Positions 24,745-35,194 of a DNA stretch of 64,000 nt are shown one piece after another. The notes under the pieces were generated by a model. That model did not search any database, was not told the origin of the DNA, and saw only the letters and a program-made list of their open reading frames with translations. A program made the position numbers and the translations under genes. How positions within the stretch are numbered: the stretch's first letter is position 1; each line of letters opens with the position of its first letter. Source of the stretch: Desmodesmus armatus (taxonomy: Eukaryota; Chlorophyta; Chlorophyceae; Sphaeropleales; Scenedesmaceae); the NCBI GenBank assembly GCA_007449985.2, contig VIIQ02000005.1:1071001-1135000 (forward strand). Direction: 5' to 3'.

Positions 24745-25392
24745 TCACTGATGCACAAGGCTGCTAACTAGTGTAATTGCAGCCAAGATTGCTGCTGTGG
24801 CCAAGATAGGGTTGTCTAGTGACCAAAACGATGGCTGTCTGTCATCCTCTGCATCTGTCCCGACTGTTTGTGGGTCCTGCAGGCTGTTGCTCGGCTGCCC
24901 CGGTGTCGTCTCGCCGGCAACGTGCTGTTGCTCCTGCTGCTGTGCTTGCTGCGGTGAGCCTGCCAGTGTGGTGGGCTGCACTGCTGCTGCCGCTGCACGT
25001 TTGGCCGCTGCGGCTCTGGCCATCTGCTGCCGCTGCTGCAGCTGCCTGAGCCAGTCGGTGTAGAACCACCGCTCCAAGTCCCGCCCTGACTCCCCCTGCA
25101 GCTCGTTCAAGTACTGATTTAATGGCCCTGAACGCTTCTCCTTGGCCAGGGTCCTGCGTGCTGAGGGCACCACACTCAGCCACCAGTACGCTGCAGTTGC
25201 TGCCGTGGCAGAGAGCACCACCAGCTGAGCGGTCAGGGCTTGAGCGTCGACCTGGGGTTCGAATGCGACTGGGGCAGCACGGCACACCAAACACTTGGGC
25301 TGCCTGAGCTGCTGACTGTTGGCCACCAGCAACTGTGCTGCAGGTGAATTTCTACACCTGTATTGCAGGCATGATGTCTGACCAGCCTGCAT
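24745..25392 (-). CDS. Two-helix membrane protein of unknown function, probably plastid
   Basis: A single-exon frame of 215 aa. The start (MQAGQTSCLQYRCRNSPAAQ) to about residue 40 is Ser/Arg/Gln-rich with few acidic residues, like a plastid or mitochondrial presequence. Residues about 50-75 (LTAQLVVLSATAATAAYWWL) form one hydrophobic helix and the C-terminal 20 or so (ILATAAILAAITLVSSLVHQ) a second. Between them lies a conserved-looking segment, SGPLNQYLNELQGESGRDLE followed by RWFYTDWL, then an Ala/Gln-rich linker. The protein would therefore span a membrane twice. I do not recognise the family; the RDLERWFYTDWL block looks like the functional core. The gene is divergent from the FHA-RING gene and is the only intronless gene in the window. 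Confidence 0.7.
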   Translation of the reverse strand: MQAGQTSCLQYRCRNSPAAQLLVANSQQLRQPKCLVCRAAPVAFEPQVDAQALTAQLVVLSATAATAAYWWLSVVPSARRTLAKEKRSGPLNQYLNELQGESGRDLERWFYTDWLRQLQQRQQMARAAAAKRAAAAAVQPTTLAGSPQQAQQQEQQHVAGETTPGQPSNSLQDPQTVGTDAEDDRQPSFWSLDNPILATAAILAAITLVSSLVHQ

Positions 25393-25823
25393 TATGGTTG
25401 TGGGTGCCCGTGTGAGGGTGGCGTTTGTGGTGGCGGTGGTGTGGTGGTGTTGGTGGTGGTGCTGGTGGTGACACTAGGGCCAGGGGGATGAAGACAGTTG
25501 AAAAAGCAGTAGAGAGGCAGTCAGAAGGTCGCTGGATAAAGGCGGGTCTGTTGCCGCTTGCATTGCTTACAGTGCTTCAGGTGAGTAATTTGATCTCGAC
25601 AGTGGTTAGTAATGACTCATCGCCACTATGAGGGGCTGGTAACATAGCTTTACTGCCATACAACCACTAGAGCTCTTTATAAGCAGTCAAGGTCAGAGTG
25701 TCGCGTCATCGCAAATCCCAGGTCTTGCTGGTTTTGATCTGCAGAGTGCAGAGAACATACAGTACATGCTCATACATAGCAGAGGGTGCAGGGAACCGGC
25801 ATCTTGCTTCTCCCTTAATCAGG
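25393..25823. promoter_or_regulatory. Divergent promoter region with (GGT)n repeat
   Basis: These 431 bp lie between divergent start codons. A purine/pyrimidine-skewed imperfect GGT/GTG repeat runs over 25,427-25,470. AGCTCTTTATAAGCAG near 25,670 contains TTTATAA and could be a TATA-like element for the plus-strand gene. Confidence 0.5.
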
Positions 25824-28800
25824 ATGGAGGCAGCGAGCAGTCCCATCAGTGACCCTCAGCGGCAGGACCTGCAGCAGCGCCTGATAGACAACTTCCATGC
25901 CCTGCTGTTCCACAGGGAGGTCAGTGCATGTGTGCAAGGCTTGAAACTATCGGAGAATCTGCCCAGCATGAGCCTCAGTCATTGAGGTGGCACCTGCCAT
26001 ATCCGTCAGTGGTCGTGGGCGCCTCACTCTTCCAAACATCGGACACAGTGCCTGCTGTGACCAGCCAGTCATCTTACTCGATGCTTCTTGCAGGGGTACC
26101 GACCCAGCCATGTCCCACAGGAACTCATTGAGCAGATAGCAGTGGTGGTGGAGGCCAAGGCGTTCCTGCATGTGGTGAGCCAGCTGGCACCTGCACCATT
26201 GGTCGGCCCCAGCACGCAGAAACCTGACTAGCATAGTATGCTTGTCTCACAACTAGCAGCCGTGCAACAGCTGCACCCCGTTGTCAGACAGTGCCGCTGG
26301 TGTTTGTCTTGCCTGCAAAACGCTTGTGCAGGTGCGCGCAGCTGAGCTGGGCATGAGCAGCAGGCAGATGGTGCAGACCTACGCCAAGGAGGCTGCTACG
26401 CTGCTGCTGGCAGAGGTGGAGCGCTACACGTTGCCAGTGGAGGTTGCCACAGGCGCATCACACAGCGGCAACAGCGTAGACATGCAGCAGCTGTCCCTGA
26501 ATGAGTTCAGTGGCGGCTTGCGCAGCATCCAGACAGCACCCAGTGGGCAGCACAGGCCCAACAGGCCACACGACACAGCCTGGGGCTGGCTGGTGCCAGG
26601 TGGGGAGCGTGCTTGCTAGAGTCTGGTGTATGCTGCTGTTACATGACCAGGGATTGCATTCACTGTTGCCTGGCAGCAGCTTGACGGAAAGGTGTTGGTG
26701 GCGCCGGCATCGTGCTGCATGCGCCGTTGAGGGCCCATCCCTTGCTCCTGCCTGTGTGCGTGCTCGCAGGCTCACGCATGCTGCCGTATGTCGTGCTGAA
26801 GGGTGCGGGTGTGGCCATTGGGCGCGGCAAGGAGGCGCTGTGGGCCATAGGGGGTGGCAGCAGCGCCAGCACGCATGGCACACCCCGCACCTGCCTGGCC
26901 AGTGGCAGTGACAAGCACCTGACTGAGGTGCTGAAGCGCAACCTGGGCTTTGTTGAGGTGGCTGACGGGCGTGTGAGCAGGTTGCACTGCATCATCGGTC
27001 TGGGTCCAGCAGGGGGCCAGCCCCACCTGGAGGACTGCAGCAGCAATGGCACCTTCCTCAACCACCGCAAGCTGGCAAAGGGGGAGTCAGGTGGGGCGGG
27101 CAGCTCAGGTTGAGTGACGGTCGTGCTGCAGCAGGGCTGCACGAGAGCTCAGCACACGTGTGTGCAGCTGCAGAGGTTCTGAATGCTGTCGCAACACTCC
27201 ATGCCCAGCACATTCTTGATGTGGAGATAGCCCTGATTTTGTGTGTTGCTGCGTTGTGCTGGCTCTGCAGTGCCTTTGGAGGATGGCGACCGCATCAGCC
27301 TTGTGCTGAGTGTTGCGCCGCTAGTTGAGCAGTACTTTGTGTTCAGGTGTGGGGACCCACGGGACCCAGAGCTGGGCGGCAGCGATGAGCACAGCTGGGT
27401 TGGCAGCACACACAGCCCAGCCGGTGTGTTCTCACCTGGTGCCATGCACAGCGCAAGGTGGGTGCCAGGCGCAGGGCGGGGTCCAGGTGCAGCTAGCTGT
27501 AGAGTTGCCTGCAGAGGGGCAGCGTCTGGCTGCGTTGGCCACTAGGGTTGCTGCTAGTGTGCTCTGCAGCCGCCTTGCGCTTGACCTCAGCAAGCATGCG
27601 TCTTGTTGGGCATGTTGTGGTTCTGCTGCATGCACAGCGCCCTTGCGTATTGTCTGGAATGCTTGATGCCTATCCTGGTGCCTGCTGGCCTGCTTGCACA
27701 TCCTTCTCCACAGCCCCAGTGGTGCGCGGCCGTCTTCTGCGGCCATCTTCCGCACCGCCACCAGCCGCTACACCACTGCTGAGCAGTCCACCCTGGAGGA
27801 CCTCAAGTGTCAGATCTGCCTCAACACCCTTAGGCAGTGCGTGGCGCTGGAGCCTTGCGGGCACAACTTCTGTGCCACCTGCCTCAGCCACCACCTGGGC
27901 AACAGCCTGCAGGGGGACTGCAGCTGTCGTGTCCCTTCAGGTGTGTATAGCTGGGGATGCGGCAGGCAGGGGGTGGTGCATCGCGACGAAATCCTGCTGC
28001 CTGTAGCAGGAGGCCATGCCGCTGCCGGCTGTCAACCATACTATCAACACAGTGTACCTGCAAGGCTTTTGGCTTTTACCCTGTCACCTCTTGACTTGTT
28101 CAGCAGGATACCACTCTCCGCAACACACCGGTTGCTGTGGTATCGATATGGTGTGTGTCTGTGTCTGTTTGGTGTGCACAGGTGCCCTCCCCCTGAGCGC
28201 ATCATCATCAACTACGCAGTGAGGGCCTTGATAGACCTGCTCAGCAGCAACAGCAGGTCCTTGTCAGGCAATCTAGTCTCCCGTGCGGGCAGCATGGGCA
28301 CTGCAGTGGCAGCCGCAGCAGTGGGGGCCAATGGAGCAGCAGCACCACGCAGCACCAGGGCAGGAGGGCCCATGACCAGCGCGTTTGGTCAGGCACCTGG
28401 CAGCTACAGCAACCTCACAGGGCTTGTAGCAACGCCTTCTGCAGCAGGAACGCCAGCAGCACAGCAGCAGCAGCACAACAACCAGCAGGTGCAGGGCTCC
28501 GGCAGCGGGAGCGGGCAGCAGCAGGGGGCTGGCTCACCACCCTCCGCAGGCACGCCAGCCGCGCAGCAGCATGGCGGCAGCAGCAGCAGTATACAGCGGG
28601 CGGCTTCTGCAGCCTCAGGCAGCTCGTTGGATGGTGCTGCTGGGGCAGCTGCGGCAGCTGCTGCTGCTGCTGGGCTGCCTGGTGTGGCTGAGGAGCCTGC
28701 CAGCAGTGCTGGCGACAGCGCGCGCAGCAGGTTTGCGGCAGCGGCGGCGGCAACAGCAGCAGTGCATGGCAATGGGCTAGCTTCCACAGGTGGGTGGGTC

Positions 28801-31624
28801 CTGCGTGTTGCCACTTCATGGCAAGCGGCTGTGAAAGTGCCTGCAGCCCTCACCGCAGACGTGCCAACACCCGGATAACCAAGGGGAGCGGCAGGTTTGG
28901 TTCGCTGTCGCATCATGTTGAACAAGGCGTGCTTCGTGGGTCTGAGACGTCTATGGTGATGCTGCAGGTCTATCTCGGGCAGGGTCTGCAGAGCCTGACT
29001 TCTACACGCAGGCCATGAACGTGCTGTGTCCCCTGGATGATGACTGCCTGCCGCTGGAAGCTGCCAACCTGAAAACGAGACAGGTGGGCACGCAGGGCGG
29101 CTGCACCTGCGCTCACTGACTTTTGAGCTCAGTGCGCACTTGGTGCTGTTCAGTCCCTGCAGGTTGCAGCAGGCCAGCCCATGCAATGCTTTGGCTAGGT
29201 CTTGGTGGCTAGCGCTTGCAGCGCGCAAGCGGCTGTGCATGCAAGCGATGTGTGGCTAGACAGCGCATGACGGAGCGCCTGTGCTGACTGTGTGTCTACC
29301 CCGGCAGGTTGAGGTTGCTCTGTCGCGGCTGAAGGACAGTGAGCTAGATCACGATGACCACCAGGTGTGCCTAGAGGCACTGGCCAGGTTGGCGTGGTCT
29401 GATGACAGCGTGCGCCAGGTAAGACCAGCCACACACAGTACGCCCAGTTGCATGTGCTGCTTGTGCAACCTGAGCAGATTCCATACCGGGTCGGCCTTGG
29501 CACAATTGTACACTGGCATTGGAAGCGGCGCTGGCGCTTCCGCTGTGCTGTCGACAGCCACCGCTGTGCCACCATATGCTGCCGCTGTACTTTTTACCTT
29601 GCCGCGCTCTATGTGTCCTGCAGCTGATTGCCAATACTGGCGGGGTCGCCAGCCTTGTGTCGGTGATGCGGCAGCATGCTGGCAGCGACAGCATCACCTG
29701 CAACGGCTGCCTGGCCCTAATGAGCCTTGTGCGAGGCGAGGGCGAGGTGTGCCAGAGCAACCAGTGGCATGTGGCCAAAGCAGGAGCCATTGAGGTCATC
29801 GCAGAAGCCATGGTCAGGTTCAGGTGGGTCCAGGCAGCAGGGACATGCAGAACAGAGCGTGCGCGTCCGACGCAGCCACTTGCTGCTGCTGATGCAGCAT
29901 GCACGTGGCTGTCTGAGCACTGGGGAGCTTGGTGAGGCAGGTCAGCATGGCTGCAGGCATATGGAAGATGTGGGCTTAAAAGCTACTAGTAGCACTGCGT
30001 GATGACGGGGTTGGTTCGTTGTTGCAGGCGCCCATGTGCTGGCGCCCATGTAAGCGTCGGTGGTGCATGCATGTGTCATCGTGTCCTGCAGGGAGAGTGC
30101 CATGGTCCAGCTGAGTGTGCTGCTGTGCTTGATACCCCTCACACTGGAGAACGCCATGATGCAGGCACATGTCACCCAGGTGGGTCAGGGGGGCCAAGGC
30201 GCAGCTGTGGCCTGCCTCATGCTTGTGTCACAGGCAAGGCACTCATCATGCTTAGATGCAGGCAGCATGGCAGTGGGTTGACTGCTAGTCCAAGCAGCGC
30301 GCAGCCAGCCGTACACTCCAGGTGTGACTGTTGGGTGACAGACATCCCTGCAGAGACTTGCAGCCTGCAGCCCACTTGCATGCTTGTGAGGGGTGTCACC
30401 TTCCCACTCACCTGTCAGCATATGCGGCAGTGTCATACGCTCCTTGTCTTTGCGCCTGCATCCTGCAGGAGTGCTTGGCGCACATCATTGCGGCGCTGGA
30501 CCGCCACTTTGATGAGGTGGACATCCAGACCAAGGCACTGGTGCTGCTGGGGGTGCTCATACAGGTGAGGCCCTGACTCACCCCATGGTTGACAGAAGCC
30601 ACAACGTTGTTGCATATATGCTCAATCCTCTGCATCCGTCTGCAGCAAGTCGCTATCATGCTGAGAAGACCCTGAAACCAGACGGATTGTCGCCCGCAGG
30701 CAACATGTGGTTGAGTTGCTGTGCCCCAGCCACCTGCCTTGTACTGGCTGTGACGCAGGGTGACGATGCTGTCCATGATGCTGTGCGCATAAGGCAGCTT
30801 GAGTCAGGGGTGCCGCGGCGTGTGGCTACAGCGCTGTGCAAACATGGCGTCGGCAACGATGATGTGCTGTGGGCTGCACTGTTCACCCTTGCCGTGTTGG
30901 TGCGGGATGACAGCGTGGTGTTTGCGAGGGCTGCGTCCGCCCTGGTGGCTGCAGGCATCTTCAAGGTGTGTGTGTGTGTGTCTGGCTAGGGTAGCAGGAC
31001 ATTGATGGTGTCGCAAGCCAGCACGGCATGTGATTCAGCGCGTCTGAAATTTGCTGCGCTGCAGCTCTGCATCACAGTGGTGTTTTGTGCAGTCTCTGTC
31101 TGCCGGTCAGCAGCTTGAGCCTGTGACCTTACGGAAATCAAAGGGTGTGCTGGCAGAGCCACGGGGGGCTGCAGAGGTTGCCGCGGAGGCGAGAACAACC
31201 AGCTTGCGTGAGAGCCCAGTGCTGCCTGCTGTGTACGGCTGCGCTGCAGGTGCTTGAGGCTGCTCTGGATGAGTACAAGCAGCGGCATGAAGATGAGAAC
31301 ACCGACCCTGATGAAATGATCCTCAGTGCCGGCGACTACCTCCTGCGTGTGCTGGAGCCTGTGCAGCAGCAGCGCATCATGCGCAAGTACATACTGCTGG
31401 GCGCAGCAGGGGCGTGCAGCGTACTGACAGCAGGGATGCTGATCCGGCATCTGTGGAGCAGAGACAGCAGCGGCAGGAAAGGCAGCAGCGGTGGAGGCAG
31501 CAGCAGCAGCATTGACGGCAGTATACAGCCCCATCACAGCGGTGCCAGCAGTGCGGGCATGGCAGCAGCAGGCATTGGGGGCTCCAGTGCAAGCCTAGCA
31601 GCTGGACGCTCAAAGCTGCAGTGA
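25824..31624 (+). CDS. FHA-RING-armadillo protein with C-terminal membrane segment (CHFR-like E3 candidate)
   Basis: Exons: 25824-25919, 26094-26174, 26332-26599, 26770-27090, 27271-27457, 27714-27944, 28182-28789, 28968-29083, 29308-29418, 29624-29823, 30092-30179, 30469-30564, 30759-30965, 31250-31624 (994 aa). A helical N-terminus precedes an FHA domain (GVAIGRGKEA, VSRLHCII, EDCSSNGTFLN). The RING finger follows: LKCQICLNTLRQCVALEPCG, then HNFCATCL, CSCR and CPPPERI, closest to the CHFR RING (CPTCRCPVERI). A long Ala/Gln/Ser linker comes next, then armadillo-type helices (EVALSRLKDSELDHDDHQVC, LIANTGGVASLVSVMRQHAG). A hydrophobic helix (ILLGAAGACSVLTAGMLI) near the end is followed by a Ser/Gly tail. 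The exon 6 donor is set by phase (GT|GTATAG) and leaves an unusual C-x-C plus 6-residue spacing at the last zinc ligands. E3 activity is inferred. Confidence 0.82.
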
Positions 31625-32315
31625 CCCAGGAGCCTTTACCGTCTGAGCAGCGTACTGGTCGTGTGCTGATGTGCACTGCGCTTTGCTTGTGCATGGCTTT
31701 GGTGGTTTGCGCTGGCTTAGAACTGCCTGGTGCGAGTCAAGTCCACATGCTTTGGATGCTGTCCACAAGCACAACGTTTTACAAACACCAACAAACCTAC
31801 AAGCAACATTCAACCAGGCCCAGCAGTACCATAGGGCAGCCTTGTTGCAGAGGCTGCAGCACACTGATCAATATGTGTGGTGCCAACATGACTACAAAGC
31901 ACAACATGGCAGAAGCAATTGCATTGCCAGCAGTACCATCGGCCATTGGAAGCCAATCAAACAAGCTGGCTCCAGCTGGCCTGAATGCTGCGTGACCCAA
32001 TAGACAAGCAGGCTGCAGCCTTTCACTATGGTACACTTGTCCCTCCACTACAACCTCTGTTGGTGTACATGTAGTACAGTGCCCACTGTGGCATGCAAGT
32101 ATACAGCTGTCCATGCTACAGTTGCCAGGAGTCATGCTATGGGTCAGCATGCTTGCAGTGACTTGTGCACGGGTCTCAGCTGCCACCTTGCGCTCACAAG
32201 ACTGACACTACAACACACAAATTGGTACAACAACCTCCTCCCTAGCACATCCTGGGTGCTGTCACCCCCCCCCCCCAGCACGCCCTGCCTGCCATCAGGC
32301 TTACACCTGCAGGGC
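31625..32315. other. Convergent 3' region
   Basis: These 691 bp lie between the FHA-RING gene and the LDAH-like gene. A C11 homopolymer lies near 32,266-32,276. Nothing else is recognisable. Confidence 0.45.
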
Positions 32316-34817
32316 TCAAGCTACAGCCTGTGCAGGCTGCCTGACCTGCCGCTGCTTCACACCTCCTGTATCCTTCCCACCCTGCTTCAAGGATGCTGCA
32401 CCAGGCCCCGCAGGTGCTGCTGCTGCCACTGCTGGATTTGCTGGCTCCTCCTGTTCTCCCAGCAGCACGGACATGTCCGTTGCTGCATTGCTGACCTCCA
32501 GCTGCTGATCCTGTGCTGTCAGGTCTGCTGGGTGCAGAAGCTTCTTGACGCTCAGGTGAACCAGCTGGGCCACCAGCTGGCACTGCTTGGTGTGGCAGCA
32601 GAAACCGTGAGACAGCTTCTCTGAGTAGTATTCCTGCAGGCAGAGGTGCAACAACAGCACACACGAGACACATTGGCTTTGCCATGGCCCCAACCACGAT
32701 GACTGCCGCAGGAAGCACCACCACTGGCCGGGCACTGTGATGTCTTGTCAGTCTCTCATGCACCAACTCAGGGCTGCTGCGCACCTCCTGCAGATTCAGG
32801 CAAACCCCAAGCCAGAAGGCCTGTTACCAAGCTTCCCTCCAAGCTGGAAAGCTCTCATGCAAGCCAACAAGCTCTCACCCCACAAAGCATGCACTTGCGG
32901 CCCGTGAAGGCACGCTCTACCGCGCACCTACCTACCTCTATGCCTGGCACTGCCTGCTGTGTGTCAAAGTAGTGATGCATGGGGTACCATATGTCGTCTG
33001 GGGCACACACCAGCACAGCACGCCGGCCCAGGCGCCTGATGGGCTCCCAGTCAACGGGGCGGTCAAGGTCCCTGCACAGCATCAGCACATACACTGAGTG
33101 ATGGGGCAAGGCGGCTGCTCAAGATTCATTCAGTGCTCCAATAGGCTGATGCAGAAGGCACAACGGCCGAAGGAGACACACACGCAGTACCAACAACTTT
33201 GTCCTGGGGATCACGGCGTGGTGGCGGCCTTACAGGCCTGCTGACCTGAACTCATGCATGGCCAGGTGCAGGTTGTTGCGCACGCCAGTGGGGTTGAGCA
33301 TGGCCTTGATGCCCTCGCGTATGTGTGGCTCAGCACCAGGCTCAGCCACAGCCACCAGGGTGTCAAGCAGCCACGCAGGCAGCCGCTGCAGGGCTCCAAC
33401 CGCGCTGCCTGCCAAACTGTAGAACCGGGAAGCAAAGCGCAGCAGCCGCTGTTTCCTGCTCGCCCAGTCCGTCGCAAGGAACGGCATCAGCAGAACAACC
33501 TGGAGGTCAGCAGTACAACGAACCAGGTGTGAGAGTGCAGAGCTCACCTGGCAGGAAATAGCACAGGAGGCAGCATCAAGTGGTTGCGGCCTGAGCTGCA
33601 CCCTTTGGTATTGGGCAACCACACATATGCATGGCCATGTCAAAAAAAGCGCATTCCCCAAGACCCACATCATAACAACCAGCCGCATCGCAGAGGGTGC
33701 TTGCATGGTGCGCAACGCACAGCACGATATGACCAAAGCACCGCAGCGGTGTGCATGAGACAGGCGTCGCCTGCAGGCCCCGCTCACCCGTGGTATCTGT
33801 TGTGTGGTGTCTGCCGGCTGCCCAGCTGCTGCTCGCTCCTCCTCCAGCTGCTTGATGGCCTGGGTACACCAGTGCAGACAGAGAGATGCGAGACATCAAG
33901 AGCATGGTTGAGTCATCACCATTACACATGCAGCTGACAGGGCAGCCAACACAACCAGCTACACCATGCATCCTGCCTGTGACTGCGTGCCAATGCTAGG
34001 CGATGCTGGAGTGTGCAGGTCAGCTACCGTACAAAACGCAGTGCACTGCATTTCCCCAACGACGGTGGCAACCACTGAGCCGCATGCGCCTGCTCCCCAG
34101 CAGGCCGTCCTGCTCACAACTGACCTGCAGCATCATGTAGCTGCCTATGCTGTGGGCCAGCACCACAGTAGGAGGCTTTCCTGGTGCCATGACATGCTCC
34201 TTCAGCAGCTGCACCTTGTGCTGTATCTGTGTGTTGAGGCACCACACACGCCCCTCACTGAGGTTATCAGGGTCGTGGCCTGCAGCAGGAAAGAAAACAG
34301 CAGCACGTGACCCTGCTGTTGGCAAGCGCGTCACTTTCAATTGATGTGTGGACAGCAAGCAGCATCAGCACAACTGCAGGACACCCAAAGAAGCTGAAGG
34401 CACCTTCAAGCCCCCACTGGGGGTTGTGGTGCACCAGCTCAGAGGGCACGCAATGCGGTAGCAGCTGCCTGCTGATGTTGTGCTTCTGCACCTACCACAA
34501 TCTGTTATGTTCAGCACGAAACTCGTGAGTGGCCTCAGCTATCAAGGAGCAGTGCCAGTCAGCCTGACCCCTGTAAGTGCTGCATTATGCTATTGCTTAC
34601 TGCATGGCCCAGGAAGCTCACCCAAGTTGGACACAGCTGTAACATCTGCGGTGCCCTGGAATAGAGCATGCAGCTCCTCAATGAAGACCTTGTAGAATTG
34701 GCCAAGACCGGGGTTGCCTGGAATTATAAGCAGCTGGAGTGTGGGTGCGCCATTGGTGGCCTTGAGTCCAAGTGCATCAGTGAGCCAGGGGCCAACCGCC
34801 AGCCTGGACTTCCACAT
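32316..34817 (-). CDS. LDAH: LDAH-like lipid-droplet-associated serine hydrolase
   Basis: Exons on the minus strand: 34817-34622, 34279-34125, 33859-33788, 33499-33246, 33071-32936, 32633-32316 (376 aa, all phases consistent). Exon 1 carries the oxyanion-hole segment LLIIPGNPGLGQFYKVFIEE, diagnostic of LDAH/UPF0554 alpha/beta hydrolases. Exon 2 has the nucleophile elbow VVLAHSIGSYMMLQ. Exon 5 has VLVCAPDDIWYPMHHY with the acidic residue. Exon 6 has the His in KLSHGFCCH. The triad thus looks complete. LDAH proteins sit on lipid droplets and affect neutral-lipid turnover; the physiological substrate is uncertain. The C-terminal about 60 residues are Gln/Ala-rich and not conserved. I start at the ATG at 34,817, because nothing upstream in frame begins with ATG. 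Confidence 0.87.
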
Positions 34818-35194
34818 GGGAAGGAGCAGGACAGGCAAGAGGCGGGGCTGCTATGTGGGTGAGTGCTTGAGCGGGTGCTTGAGTAAGCGGGAGGGCAAGA
34901 CTAGAGTGGTGGATGGGGCTTGCAGGTTGTGTTGGGGGTGGACGCTGACTGTGTGAGTGCAAGTGCACGGTAGGTGCGTAGACTTTGGAAAATATACGAG
35001 GGATCAAAAGGTACTAGCAAGTCATTTTTATGAGCCCGTTGGCTGGCAACAGCACGCGATCGCAATGATTGGCAAGCAGCAGTACCCTGATCTGCTGAAA
35101 CCTGCACGGAAGCAAGAAGGAGAAGCTCTGTTGCGGGCCGTGGATCGTTCCTTTCGCAACCAGAAGGTCATTCTGTCGGGCTACCGACGGCAAA
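34818..35194. promoter_or_regulatory. Divergent promoter region, LDAH-like / ASD
   Basis: The 377 bp separate two start codons. The sequence GGAAAATATACGAGGG at about 34,986-35,001 is a weak AT-rich candidate element. No further motif is recognised. Confidence 0.45.

Noticed and set aside
25245..25275. GGGGTTCGAATGCGAC, resembling a tRNA T-loop
   Set aside because: No matching D-arm, anticodon arm or acceptor stem is seen around it, and it lies inside a coding frame.
28404..29240. Open frame of 278 residues on the minus strand
   Set aside because: It is antisense to the Ala/Gln-rich linker of the FHA-RING gene; CAG/GCA repeats stay open in several frames.
34300..34560. Possible extra LDAH exon (reading GHSR)
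   Set aside because: The direct join 34,622 to 34,279 already closes in phase with GHDPDNLSEG, and the extra exon would introduce a stop.
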